A DNA stretch of 64,000 nucleotides from Acidobacterium sp. GTDB lineage: Bacteria; Acidobacteriota; Vicinamibacteria; Vicinamibacterales; UBA2999. Positions 37,220-45,943 of the stretch are shown piece by piece. Position 1 is the stretch's first letter. Each line of letters starts with the position of its first letter. The stretch covers positions 1 through 64,000 of the forward strand of contig NSIL01000006.1 in NCBI GenBank assembly GCA_002737365.1, in the 5' to 3' direction. The notes beneath the pieces were generated by a model. The model was given only the letters and a program-made list of their open reading frames with translations, was not told the origin of the DNA and did not search any database. Both the position numbers and the translations under genes were made by a program.

Positions 37220-37942
37220 TTGTCTGAACCATCGACGTTCTACAAGTCCTTTTCGGAAAAGAAGCTCACCAGCTACGGGAGCGCCCGCCGCGGCCGGATT
37301 GAACAACACCGGCTGGCACTGCTCCATCGCTTTCGCCAGGCGCCCGGGGAGATGGTCGAAGTCGGCCCCGGGCATGGCACGCTGGCTGAGCAGGCTGTCG
37401 AGGCCGGCTGGCAGTACACCGCCATCGAAGCCAGCCCCATCCTGATCAAGGTCCTGCGCGACAAGGGCCTGCGCGTGATCGAGTCGTGGGCGCCTCCGAT
37501 TCCGGTGCCCGATGCCAGCGTCGACGTCGTCTACGCCGACCAGGTGCTTGAGCACATGAGCGGCATCGATGCGGCTCGCGCGCTTACGGCCGAGGCACTC
37601 CGAGCGCTCCGCCCCGACGGTGTGCTCTTTGTGGTGGTCCCCGACTACCTTAAAGAACGCACGTTCTTCTGGGATGTCGACTACACCCATAATTTTGTGA
37701 CGACGGAGCGGCGGGTCAAGCAGCTGTTCAACGATGGCGGCTTTGACATCCTGCACGTGGAGCGTGGCATTGGCCTCGCCACGGGACCGGCTCGAGATGC
37801 CCTGGCTGCGGCGGCGATGCTGGCCAATCTCCCTGGGCTCGACCCCCTTTCTCGCTACCTCGGCACCGAGGACTTGCTGTTCAAGGTGCGCAAGAACCTG
37901 TTTGAGACGTTGACCTTCGTGGCACGCCCGGCCGCGCGGTGA
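37220..37942 (+). CDS. Class I SAM-dependent methyltransferase
   Basis: A 240-residue methyltransferase that starts at TTG 37220. Motif I is VEVGPGHGTL (about 46-55), an acidic residue binding SAM follows in TAIEASP, and YADQVLEHM is the post-motif. It is of the UbiE/methyltransf_11 type common in glycan and lipid clusters. It is followed without a gap by the YbhN-type gene (GTGA overlap) and the CmcI-like gene, so the three form one operon. The substrate is unknown, probably a sugar or lipid-linked sugar. Confidence 0.8.
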   Translation: MSEPSTFYKSFSEKKLTSYGSARRGRIEQHRLALLHRFRQAPGEMVEVGPGHGTLAEQAVEAGWQYTAIEASPILIKVLRDKGLRVIESWAPPIPVPDASVDVVYADQVLEHMSGIDAARALTAEALRALRPDGVLFVVVPDYLKERTFFWDVDYTHNFVTTERRVKQLFNDGGFDILHVERGIGLATGPARDALAAAAMLANLPGLDPLSRYLGTEDLLFKVRKNLFETLTFVARPAAR

Positions 37943-38880
37943 AGGCCTGGGCCTGGACGGCGACCCGGGTCGTCGTCACCGTCAGCATCCTGGCGTGGCT
38001 GGCCCGCGACCTGGATGGACCGGCCGCCGTCACAGCGCTCGGCCGGTTCCCTCTGTCTGCTGCGCTGCTGGCCCTGGGCCTGGTGGCCGTCGACCGGGTA
38101 TTGATGTACCTGCGGTGGCGGATTCTGATTCGACCATTCACGACTTTGCGCGAGGCGGACCTCGCCCGCATCTTCTTCGTGAGTGCATTCCTTGGCAGTT
38201 TCCTTCCCGCGGGTATTGGCGGAGACGTCGCGCGCGCCTATTCGGTGAGCCGTGGGGGCAGCACCTCGGGCGCCGCCGTGGCCAGCGTGGTCATCGATCG
38301 GTGGCTCGGCCTGCTGGCGGTCGGCATCTCGGGCTGCCTCGGGCTGCTGCTGGTCCCCTTCGATCTGTTCGCGCCGTTGCTCTACCCGATGATTGGCCTG
38401 ACGGCACTGCTCGCGGTGGGCAGTGGCGCAGGTCTTTATGCCGAGCGTCTGGTCGAGCGGTTCATGCCGCCAGCAATGCGCCACTCATGGGCTGGGCGAC
38501 AGCTCGTCCGGCTCGGCGATGCGCTGGCCGCCTACCGATCGCACCCTTCAGCGCTGGCACGCGTCGCCGTACTCTCGGTGGCGGTGCAAGGCAGTCGGAT
38601 CGTACTGGCGTGGCTGATCGGCGCCAGCCTCGGCATCCCGCTGCCCTTCGGCTACTATTGGGCGTTCATGCCCTTGAACATCCTCGTCATCTTGATCCCG
38701 GTTTCTCTCGGGGGATTTGGGCTGCCGCAAGGCGCGATGGTGTGGACCCTTGGCCCGCTCGGGGTTCCCGCGACAGCAGCGTTCCTGTTGTCGACAGTAT
38801 TTGTCGGCGCCGGCGTGATTGGCAACCTGCCAGGCGCCCTCCTGTTCGCCACCGGCCGAGCGAGAAACGAAACCTCATGA
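37939..38880 (+). CDS. AglD/YbhN-family membrane protein (second copy)
   Basis: A 313-residue protein with eight or so membrane helices. FLGSFLPAGIGGDVARAYSVSR and LIPVSLGGFGLPQGAMVW are the two family motifs and match positions in the copy at 27477. It starts with GTG overlapping the methyltransferase stop (GTGA) and its own stop overlaps the next gene as ATGA. Lipid or lipid-linked sugar translocation is the likely role by family, without direct proof. Confidence 0.75.
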   Translation: MKAWAWTATRVVVTVSILAWLARDLDGPAAVTALGRFPLSAALLALGLVAVDRVLMYLRWRILIRPFTTLREADLARIFFVSAFLGSFLPAGIGGDVARAYSVSRGGSTSGAAVASVVIDRWLGLLAVGISGCLGLLLVPFDLFAPLLYPMIGLTALLAVGSGAGLYAERLVERFMPPAMRHSWAGRQLVRLGDALAAYRSHPSALARVAVLSVAVQGSRIVLAWLIGASLGIPLPFGYYWAFMPLNILVILIPVSLGGFGLPQGAMVWTLGPLGVPATAAFLLSTVFVGAGVIGNLPGALLFATGRARNETS

Positions 38881-39605
38881 GCACGCTCAGTACCCTGCGA
38901 CGATCGATCGTCCACGAGATCAAGACCCTGCGCGGCGCGCTGTACCGCCGGATTTCCGTCAACCCCAAGGACGAGTGCGCCCTGGTCGACGAGTTCCACC
39001 GCTTGTACTTCGACGCGCGCGCGTTCAATATGACGTGGCGAAACACTTATTGGATGGGCCACGCGATCCTGAAGTGTCCGCTCGACCTGTGGCTCTACCA
39101 GGAGATGCTTCACACCGTCCGCCCGGCGGTCGTCATCGAAACGGGCACAGCCTTCGGCGGCAGTGCGCACTTCCTAGCCTCGATGATGGACCTGCTCGGC
39201 CACGGCCGGGTAATTACGATCGACATCGAAGAGCGTCCCGGTCGCCCGTCGCATCCCCGCGTCACCTACCTGACGGGCTCGTCGACCGCCAGCACGATGG
39301 TGGCGCAGGTGCGCGCACTGGTCGGCGACGCCTCACCGGTGGTGGTACTGCTTGATTCAGACCATGCCCGGGATCACGTCCGGGCCGAACTCGAGGCCTA
39401 CGCTCCCTTCGTAACGCCCGGCAGCTACCTCGTCGTGGAGGATACCAATCTCAACGGCCACCCGATTGAACCCGACCATGGTCCAGGCCCGATGGAGGCC
39501 CTCATGGACTTTCTGCCCGGCCATCCTGAATTCGCCCATGACAAAGCGATGGACAAGTTCTTCCTGACTTTCAATCCCCGGGGGTTCCTCAAGCGGGCGC
39601 GCTAG
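38877..39605 (+). CDS. Cephalosporin hydroxylase (CmcI)-family protein
   Basis: A 242-residue SAM-fold protein. Signature segments are VVIETGTAFGGSAHF (SAM-binding loop), ITIDIEERPGRP, and VVLLDSDHARDHV, followed by YLVVEDTNLNGHP with acidic metal ligands. CmcI relatives include rhamnosyl O-methyltransferases in glycolipid and lipopolysaccharide clusters, so sugar O-methylation is more likely than antibiotic hydroxylation here. It starts with ATG overlapping the previous stop and ends the operon. Confidence 0.8.
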   Translation: MSTLSTLRRSIVHEIKTLRGALYRRISVNPKDECALVDEFHRLYFDARAFNMTWRNTYWMGHAILKCPLDLWLYQEMLHTVRPAVVIETGTAFGGSAHFLASMMDLLGHGRVITIDIEERPGRPSHPRVTYLTGSSTASTMVAQVRALVGDASPVVVLLDSDHARDHVRAELEAYAPFVTPGSYLVVEDTNLNGHPIEPDHGPGPMEALMDFLPGHPEFAHDKAMDKFFLTFNPRGFLKRAR

Positions 39606-39625
39606 ATTCGTGATGGCCAGCGGTT

Positions 39626-39654
39626 TGCGTGGTTACTGGAAATCCTGTAGAATC
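39626..39654 (+). promoter_or_regulatory. Promoter of the radical SAM gene
   Basis: TTGCGT (39626-39631), 17-nt spacer, TAGAAT (39649-39654), then 11 nt to the ATG at 39666. Confidence 0.5.
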
Positions 39655-39665
39655 CTGCATTTAGC

Positions 39666-40811
39666 ATGGCCCAGACATACGCTGCCAAATATCTCGCCAA
39701 AGCGGCGATGAGCGCCCCCCGCGACCTGGTTCGCGGCCTGGTGGCGAAGTACACGCCCCTCCACCCGACCGTCTTCATCTTCCACTGCACGTTTGTGTGC
39801 GACGCCCGCTGCGAGATGTGCAGCAACTGGACGCGTGGCAACCGCAAGGAAGACATGACGTTGGAGCAGATCGAAACAGCGTTCAGCTCGCCCCTGTGGA
39901 AGGACATCGAGAACGCGTCGCTATCGGGCGGCGAACCGACTACGCGCAACGACATGGTCGAAATTTGCCGAGTGATGATCGACAAGTTTCCCAAGCTCCG
40001 CAAGCTGACCCTCAACACCACCGGCATCACGCACCACCGCGCCATCCCGATGCTGACCAAAGTGGTCCAATTGTGCAACGAGCGCAACATCATCTTCTCG
40101 ATGCGCGTCTCGATCGACGGCGTCAACGAGATGCACGGCTCGGTGCGCAACGTCCGCAACGCCTTCGAGAAAGCCGGCAAGACCATCGCCGCCATGCAGG
40201 CACTGCAGAAGACCCACAAGTTCAACTTCGGGATCTCGTCGACCATCTTCTCGAAGAACCTCGAGGACGCCGACAACATCCTGGCGTGGGCCAAGAAAGA
40301 AAAGCTCGACATCGTCTTCAACATGGTGCGGTTCACCGACGCCATGCTCGGCAACAGCGAGCTCGAGGCCGGCCTGAAGCCGATCGGTGCCGAAGAGCAG
40401 ACGATGCGCAAGTTCTTCATGGACCGGGTGCGGCAGGACCCGCTGCTCGACGGCCAGAACTACATCTACATGCACTACGCGGACATGATCGCCAACGGCT
40501 ATCACCGCACCGCGCCCTGCCCGTTCCAGACGCAGGGTGTCATGTTGAACCCGAACGGCGACCTGTTCTTCTGCGAACTCAGCGAGATCATGGGCAACGT
40601 GACGCAGGAAGATGCGGAAGGCATCTACTTCCGCGAGACCTCGCAGGCGCATCGCCGCGAAATTCGCGATCACAAGTGCCCGACCTGCCTCAGTCCGTGC
40701 CAGATGAACGTGGCCGCCATCAAGCAGGTCATGCCCTACGCGCGCTTCCTCGTCCGCGCCTCGATGGAAAAGCGCCGCGGATCTTCGCCCCAGGTCCACG
40801 CACCCGCGTAG
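39666..40811 (+). CDS. Radical SAM/SPASM-type protein
   Basis: The 381-residue protein has the radical SAM cluster motif C-x3-C-x2-C (Cys45, Cys49, Cys52, with an extra Cys41), the GGE motif in LSGGEPTTRND, and a TIM-barrel body. Near the C-terminus, CPFQTQGVMLNPNGDLFFCE and KCPTCLSPC supply cysteines for a SPASM-like auxiliary cluster. Such proteins perform radical chemistry on peptides, sugars or lipids. No precursor peptide is visible nearby, so a glycan or lipid substrate is more likely in this context, as inference. It has its own promoter. Confidence 0.85.
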   Translation: MAQTYAAKYLAKAAMSAPRDLVRGLVAKYTPLHPTVFIFHCTFVCDARCEMCSNWTRGNRKEDMTLEQIETAFSSPLWKDIENASLSGGEPTTRNDMVEICRVMIDKFPKLRKLTLNTTGITHHRAIPMLTKVVQLCNERNIIFSMRVSIDGVNEMHGSVRNVRNAFEKAGKTIAAMQALQKTHKFNFGISSTIFSKNLEDADNILAWAKKEKLDIVFNMVRFTDAMLGNSELEAGLKPIGAEEQTMRKFFMDRVRQDPLLDGQNYIYMHYADMIANGYHRTAPCPFQTQGVMLNPNGDLFFCELSEIMGNVTQEDAEGIYFRETSQAHRREIRDHKCPTCLSPCQMNVAAIKQVMPYARFLVRASMEKRRGSSPQVHAPA

Positions 40812-43463
40812 CTACCGCAGTTCGATCCATACCCCGAGCGGTCGAAAGTCACCGCTCCTGGCGTCGTGTTGAACCGGTCGAAACATCGCTCCGGTTTGGA
40901 CCGACAGCCTGCGAGCCGCGTCCCCATCAGCCACCTGCAGCACAACCTCGCGCCGCTCACTGGGACCGAGGGTTACGCGGCGTTGGTTTCCCTCGATGGA
41001 TAGATCCACGGTCGTCGTAATGGGTCCTGACTGTACGGTGACCGTCACCTCGGTGAACCGTTCAGTCGCACCGTGATCCAGCATTACCGTCGTCTCCGCG
41101 GCTCCGCGAGTCCAGAAGCCCGAGGGCTCAGGGTAAGCCATGTCATCGAGAAAGAAAGCCCGGACGCTGCCGAATCTCGCCGCCCGATGGGCCCAGGTGG
41201 ATGCCCAGGTGGCCGACGGACGCACCGCCATCAGGTGCAAGCTGCCCTTCTTGATCGACGCCATGGCCGCGTCATCGGCATAGAGCCGAAGGCCGGCGAC
41301 CGGCACCGGTAGGCGCAGTGGCAGCGCGAGCGGACCCGCCGTCATGTCATCAAGCCGCCATCGCTCCAAGGGCAGCGTCGTGTCGCCCACTCTCACCATC
41401 ACCTCGCCATGCAGCGGCAAAGCCCCCTCAAGCGCGATCGCGTAGTCCGCCGCGCCAAAGTGCGGACCTGCCGTGAGGTCGGAAGCTCGCGTCCGCTCGG
41501 TCATGGCGTGGGCAGCCATCGGCACGTCAATCCGGCGCATGAGTTGCGACGGCGAAGCCCGATACGGGCGCCGCCACTGCAGGTCCGTGGGCAGGGTCCC
41601 AGGGTTCCATCCGCTGATAAACGCCAACTGAGATTCGAGTGGTGAGATCCCCCGGTCGTCGCGCCCTCGCCAACTAGCCGTCGCGCCCAACATCAAGGCG
41701 AGTGCGGCGGAAGTGGTGACCAACTGCCAGGCCGCACCAGCCGTCAGGCGTAGCCGGTGGCCGATCCAAATCGCGCCGCCAATGGTCGCACCGCCGATCG
41801 CACACCAAATGAAAGTGTCACGCCACACGCTGTTGGCGCCCAGACTGAGGAGCGCTTCCGGCAAGTTGACGCTGGGCGCGGCCCACGCGGCAACCGGGTC
41901 TGGGCCGAAGGTCTCGGCATAGGCCATCGAGCCTGCCTCGGCGAACACTCGTGCTGCCAGGATAGCAGCGCCAGTCAGCAGAGGTAATGCGGTCAGCGCG
42001 CGGGCGACGGGACCACCGAATGCCCACAGGCACGCCACCGGGACGGCCGCAATGGGAACCATCGCAACGAGGAAACGGGCTGGTCCGCCAAAACCTCCCC
42101 ACCACATCCCATAGGACGACGCCGCCACGACATAGGGGATTGCCACGACCAGGAACTCGGTCGCGAGCCTGGGGCGGCGCCGAGCAAGGTGTGCGAGACC
42201 GGCGATGCCACAGAGAAATCCCGGGGCCGTGGCCAGCAGACCGTAGCGTTGATCAAGCAGCAGCCCCAATGCGCCGGGGCCGGTGTGGCGCCAGTCCAGA
42301 TCGGTCAGGTCGCCATACGGCGCAGCGGGGTTGATGGTGCCCCAGATGGTCCAGAAGTAGCCGAACCACGCGAGTGCCGAGACACACGCGACGACGAAGA
42401 CATGAGCGGCCAGGATGGCCTGCCGACCAATCAGCCGCAGCGCGACCACCAGGCCGAGCGCCACGGCGAGGACGGCGAAGCGCGTGTGCAACCACGGCAA
42501 TACCGCGAGCGCGGCCCCGGTTACCCAAGCCGAGGCGGCGCTGGCGGTTCCGCGGTACTCGAGTTGGACGATGAACGCCAACGCGACCGCCACACACAGG
42601 GCGCCCGGGGCATCGGGGAAAACCGTGAAGGCATGCAGAAAGAACGGCGTCGACAACGACAGCGCCGCCCATGCCAACCATGCCGCCATCGCGCTCGCCG
42701 TCAGCAGCCAGGCGGTGGACCAGACGAGTCCGGCGGTGACAGCAGCGGCGGCAATCACGGTCGCCTGGGCGCCAACATACCCGAACAGGCCAAACGCCGG
42801 CAGCACCATTGCGGCCACGCCCGGCGAATGGACGGAGTAGATCTGACCATTCAGCCCACGGGCCACGTAGTGCGGCTCTAGCTTGTTCGGCCAGAACGAC
42901 TGGTACTGGATCAGGTCGTGATTGTTCTGAATCTGCAGATCCCGATCGTGCAGCAGGCTCTGCGCAATCATCAGGTAGTGCGGCTCGTCGCCGTTCGGCA
43001 GACGATCGGCAAGTGCCGCCGATCCGACGATGAGTAACAGCGCCGACACACCACCGGCTACCCACGGCGCGAGGACAGGATCCTGCGTCAATCTTGGCAG
43101 GAATGACGGAACTGACCAGGCTGCCTCGGCAACGAAACCGGCGGCAACCGTGAGCCAGACAAGTCCCTCGATGGGGCCTTGCCAGAGCAGAAAGGCACTG
43201 GGGATTTGACCCGGCAGATACGGGAGCCACAACAGCGCAGTCATGGCCAGCGGTCGTAGTCGCCGGACCCCCACCCGTCGTCGCCACACGATCACCGCCG
43301 GGACTGCGACAAGCAGCCCCAAGAACCACAACGGCGGCAGCGCGACGATCCGGGTCCGGGAATCCGATTGAGTCACCGCCAAGATGCCCAACGAGATCCA
43401 GACCGAGGCGCCCGCGAAGGCGGCGAGTATCGCGGAAATGCTTCGCGAGAACACACCGGACAT
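40812..43463 (-). CDS. Large GT-C-like membrane glycosyltransferase
   Basis: An 883-residue membrane protein from the ATG at 43463 (ATG 43487 is an alternative). The N-terminal half has about 12 hydrophobic helices, with the GT-C motif LPNGDEPHYLMIAQSL in the first large loop (GDEPHYL). A soluble C-terminal region of about 270 residues ends in two beta-sandwich-like segments (TVTVQSGPITTTVDLS). It should act on the periplasmic face using a polyprenyl-phosphate sugar. It follows the radical SAM gene tail to tail, with no gap. The 5' end is uncertain because a divergent gene begins within a few bases. Confidence 0.65.
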   Translation of the reverse strand: MSGVFSRSISAILAAFAGASVWISLGILAVTQSDSRTRIVALPPLWFLGLLVAVPAVIVWRRRVGVRRLRPLAMTALLWLPYLPGQIPSAFLLWQGPIEGLVWLTVAAGFVAEAAWSVPSFLPRLTQDPVLAPWVAGGVSALLLIVGSAALADRLPNGDEPHYLMIAQSLLHDRDLQIQNNHDLIQYQSFWPNKLEPHYVARGLNGQIYSVHSPGVAAMVLPAFGLFGYVGAQATVIAAAAVTAGLVWSTAWLLTASAMAAWLAWAALSLSTPFFLHAFTVFPDAPGALCVAVALAFIVQLEYRGTASAASAWVTGAALAVLPWLHTRFAVLAVALGLVVALRLIGRQAILAAHVFVVACVSALAWFGYFWTIWGTINPAAPYGDLTDLDWRHTGPGALGLLLDQRYGLLATAPGFLCGIAGLAHLARRRPRLATEFLVVAIPYVVAASSYGMWWGGFGGPARFLVAMVPIAAVPVACLWAFGGPVARALTALPLLTGAAILAARVFAEAGSMAYAETFGPDPVAAWAAPSVNLPEALLSLGANSVWRDTFIWCAIGGATIGGAIWIGHRLRLTAGAAWQLVTTSAALALMLGATASWRGRDDRGISPLESQLAFISGWNPGTLPTDLQWRRPYRASPSQLMRRIDVPMAAHAMTERTRASDLTAGPHFGAADYAIALEGALPLHGEVMVRVGDTTLPLERWRLDDMTAGPLALPLRLPVPVAGLRLYADDAAMASIKKGSLHLMAVRPSATWASTWAHRAARFGSVRAFFLDDMAYPEPSGFWTRGAAETTVMLDHGATERFTEVTVTVQSGPITTTVDLSIEGNQRRVTLGPSERREVVLQVADGDAARRLSVQTGAMFRPVQHDARSGDFRPLGVWIELR

Positions 43464-43473
43464 CGACTGCACT

Positions 43474-45129
43474 ATGACAAGGACCATCCGGACATACAAT
43501 TTAGCTATCGAAAATCGACTCACGGCCAATCGAAACCGGCTCGTCATGCTCGGCCTGTTCGGCCTCCTGGCGGTCGTCCACTCGTGGCCGCTGGCCGGCG
43601 ACCTCGCCCATCTCTCGCGCCTGGACAATGACGACGCGGCGCTGAACACGTGGATTATCGCCTGGACTGCCCACATTCTGCCACTGGCGCCGTGGCGGCT
43701 GTTCGAAGCACCGATCTTCTATCCCGAGCTTCACACCCTCGCCTACTCCGAGCACATGTTCGTACCGAGCGTGATGGGCGCGCCCCTGCTATGGGCCGGT
43801 GCGGGGCCAGTCCTCGTCCACAATTTGCTGTTCCTGGCCGGGCTGGGCGCGTCAGGATTTGCCATGTGCCTGGTGATGACCAGGTGGACCGGCAGCCGCA
43901 GTGCCGGGGTGATTGCCGGCCTGCTCTACGGGTTCAACGCGCATGTGCTGATGCGCTTTCCCCACCTGCAGGCACAGCATGCGGAGTTCTTTCCGATCAT
44001 GCTCTACGCCATGGACCGGGTGCTGACGCGCAATGCGCCGCGCGACCGGTGGCTGCTGGCCGCGACATTCGCGCTGCAGTCGCTCTGCTCGAACTACTTC
44101 CTGGTGTTCTCGACCTTCGCGCTCGTGGTCGCAGCGGCAGTGCGATGGAACGAGTGGCTGCCGCGCAACCGGCGACCGACGCTGGCGAGCCTGGGCCTGG
44201 CCGGCGTGGCCGGCACCCTCGCGGTCGCGCCGTTGCTGTGGCCGTACTACCAGGTGCGGACCGGCCAGGGACTGGTTCGATCCCTCGATGAGGTCGCGCG
44301 ATACTCGGCGCGTTGGCAGGACTACCTGGCGACCGGCGCGCAGGTTCATGAGTGGTGGAGCCACCCCTTTGTCAACGGCAACGCGGCACTATTCCCGGGC
44401 GTCATCGGCGTGGTGCTGGCGGCCGTGGCCGTGGGCTCTGGACTCGCGTGGCGCGATCCCCGGGCTCGCATGGCGACGGCGTTCGGCGTGGTCGGCGTGT
44501 GCTTCTCGTTTGGCCCAGCCTTTCCGGGCTATGCCTTCCTCCACACGCACTTGCCGTTACTCACCAGCATGCGGGCGGCGGCCCGCTGGGGCTGGCTCGG
44601 CCTGGTGGCCGTCGCGATCCTCGGCGGCTTCGGCGCGGCGGTCATCGAGCGGCAGGGCTGGCTGGCAAGGTGGCGCCGGCCGGTCATGGTGCTTCTGGCT
44701 CTGCTGGTCACGGCTGAAGCCCTGCGCGCGCCGGTGGGATTCACCTATTTTTCGGGCGTGCCCGCCATCTACGACCGGCTCGCCGCAACCTCACCGTTGG
44801 TGTTGGCCGAGTTTCCGTTTTATTCAGGACCACGCGCCAATGGCAACGGGCCGTACGTCCTGAACAACACGCGCTACTTCGCGCCACTCGTCAATGGCTA
44901 CAGCGGTTTTGAGCCGGACACCTATGTCGAACGGGCGCGGCACCTGGAGACGTTTCCCGAGACCGAAGCCATCACGGTGCTGAGGGCGCTCGGTGTGACG
45001 CACGTGACCGTACACGTGACCGCATTCGCACAACGGTCAGGGGCCGAGGCGCTCGAGTCGGTCGGACTGCGACCTGAGCTTCACCTGCTCGCCGAAGACG
45101 GGGGCATCCGCCTTTATCAGGTGCGGTAA
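43474..45129 (+). CDS. GT-C-like polytopic membrane protein (family A paralogue)
   Basis: A paralogue of the protein at 30885-32594, about 551 residues if begun at ATG 43474. The alternative ATG 43546 would start right at the first helix, and TACAAT at 43495-43500 could serve that start. The first loop contains RLDNDDAALNTWIIAWTAH, then APIFYPELHTLAYSEHMF. About 11 membrane helices and a C-terminal soluble domain follow. It should be a GT-C transferase acting on lipid-linked donors. It is divergent from the 883-residue GT-C gene. Confidence 0.65.
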   Translation: MTRTIRTYNLAIENRLTANRNRLVMLGLFGLLAVVHSWPLAGDLAHLSRLDNDDAALNTWIIAWTAHILPLAPWRLFEAPIFYPELHTLAYSEHMFVPSVMGAPLLWAGAGPVLVHNLLFLAGLGASGFAMCLVMTRWTGSRSAGVIAGLLYGFNAHVLMRFPHLQAQHAEFFPIMLYAMDRVLTRNAPRDRWLLAATFALQSLCSNYFLVFSTFALVVAAAVRWNEWLPRNRRPTLASLGLAGVAGTLAVAPLLWPYYQVRTGQGLVRSLDEVARYSARWQDYLATGAQVHEWWSHPFVNGNAALFPGVIGVVLAAVAVGSGLAWRDPRARMATAFGVVGVCFSFGPAFPGYAFLHTHLPLLTSMRAAARWGWLGLVAVAILGGFGAAVIERQGWLARWRRPVMVLLALLVTAEALRAPVGFTYFSGVPAIYDRLAATSPLVLAEFPFYSGPRANGNGPYVLNNTRYFAPLVNGYSGFEPDTYVERARHLETFPETEAITVLRALGVTHVTVHVTAFAQRSGAEALESVGLRPELHLLAEDGGIRLYQVR

Positions 45130-45157
45130 TTGCCATCTACGGGGTCCGTGCGGCGCG

Positions 45158-45916
45158 CTAGCCTTTGCGGCAGAAGGCCATCAGGTGCCACCCGAGAGGA
45201 CGCACCCATGACCGCGGCAAGGCATTGAAGGTGCCCACGAAGAAGGTGTTGAACGCCAGGCCTTTCCAGCCACCGTGCAGGCGCGACTTCACCGGGAAGC
45301 GCTCTGGCACGATCCGCACCTCGGCAAACGGCGCCAGCAGGGTCTTGAACTCGGCAATCGAGTACTTCACCAGCACCGGCGCGTCCTCGTGCTCGAGCGG
45401 CACCTTCATCACCTTCGACAGCGCGTTCAGCCACGACACGCGGTTGTAGACCATGAAGATGCCGGTGCCACCCGGCTTCAGCACGCGATGGCACTCGCGA
45501 ATCAATTTCGCGGCGTCCGCCGTGTATTGAATGACCCCGTGACCATAGACGACATCGAACGACGCGTCGGGATACGGCAGGGCCTCGCCGTTGGCCACCC
45601 GAAGTTCATCCGGAAAGAGATCGTGCAGCGCAAAGTTTTTCTGGGCAAGGTCGATGGCCGTCTGCGCCAGGTCCACGCCGGTGACGCGCGCGCCGCTGGC
45701 GGCAAACCGCACCAAATCGGTGCCGATGCCACAGCCCACTTCGAGCAGGCGCTGCCCTTTGTAAAAGGAGAAGTCGACCAATTGCGGCAAGTACCGTAGT
45801 TTGTCGTAGCGGTAGTCATCGAGCTCGTCGAAGAACCCACGGGTGCCGACCGGCTGGTCGGTCATCTCCAAATCGTGGATGCGGTGGTTCCAGTAGTCTT
45901 GTATCTCTGTGATCAC
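45158..45916 (-). CDS. Class I SAM-dependent methyltransferase
   Basis: A 252-residue protein from the GTG at 45916, chosen because the residues YWNHRIHDLE, which precede the first ATG, match this family's start. Motif I is LLEVGCGIGTDLV, then VTGVDLAQTAIDLAQ and YGHGVIQYTAD. It is UbiE/methyltransf_11-like and probably works on a sugar or lipid in the cluster. It is divergent from glpD with only 27 nt between start codons. Confidence 0.8.
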   Translation of the reverse strand: MITEIQDYWNHRIHDLEMTDQPVGTRGFFDELDDYRYDKLRYLPQLVDFSFYKGQRLLEVGCGIGTDLVRFAASGARVTGVDLAQTAIDLAQKNFALHDLFPDELRVANGEALPYPDASFDVVYGHGVIQYTADAAKLIRECHRVLKPGGTGIFMVYNRVSWLNALSKVMKVPLEHEDAPVLVKYSIAEFKTLLAPFAEVRIVPERFPVKSRLHGGWKGLAFNTFFVGTFNALPRSWVRPLGWHLMAFCRKG

Positions 45917-45924
45917 GACCCCGT

Positions 45925-45934
45925 ATCGTACAAT
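45925..45934. promoter_or_regulatory. Overlapping divergent -10 boxes
   Basis: On the plus strand TACAAT (45929-45934) lies 9 nt before the glpD ATG. On the minus strand TACGAT (45930-45925) lies 8 nt before the methyltransferase GTG. The two boxes share two base pairs, so the polymerases should compete. Confidence 0.5.
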
Positions 45935-45943
45935 GAGCGGCTG

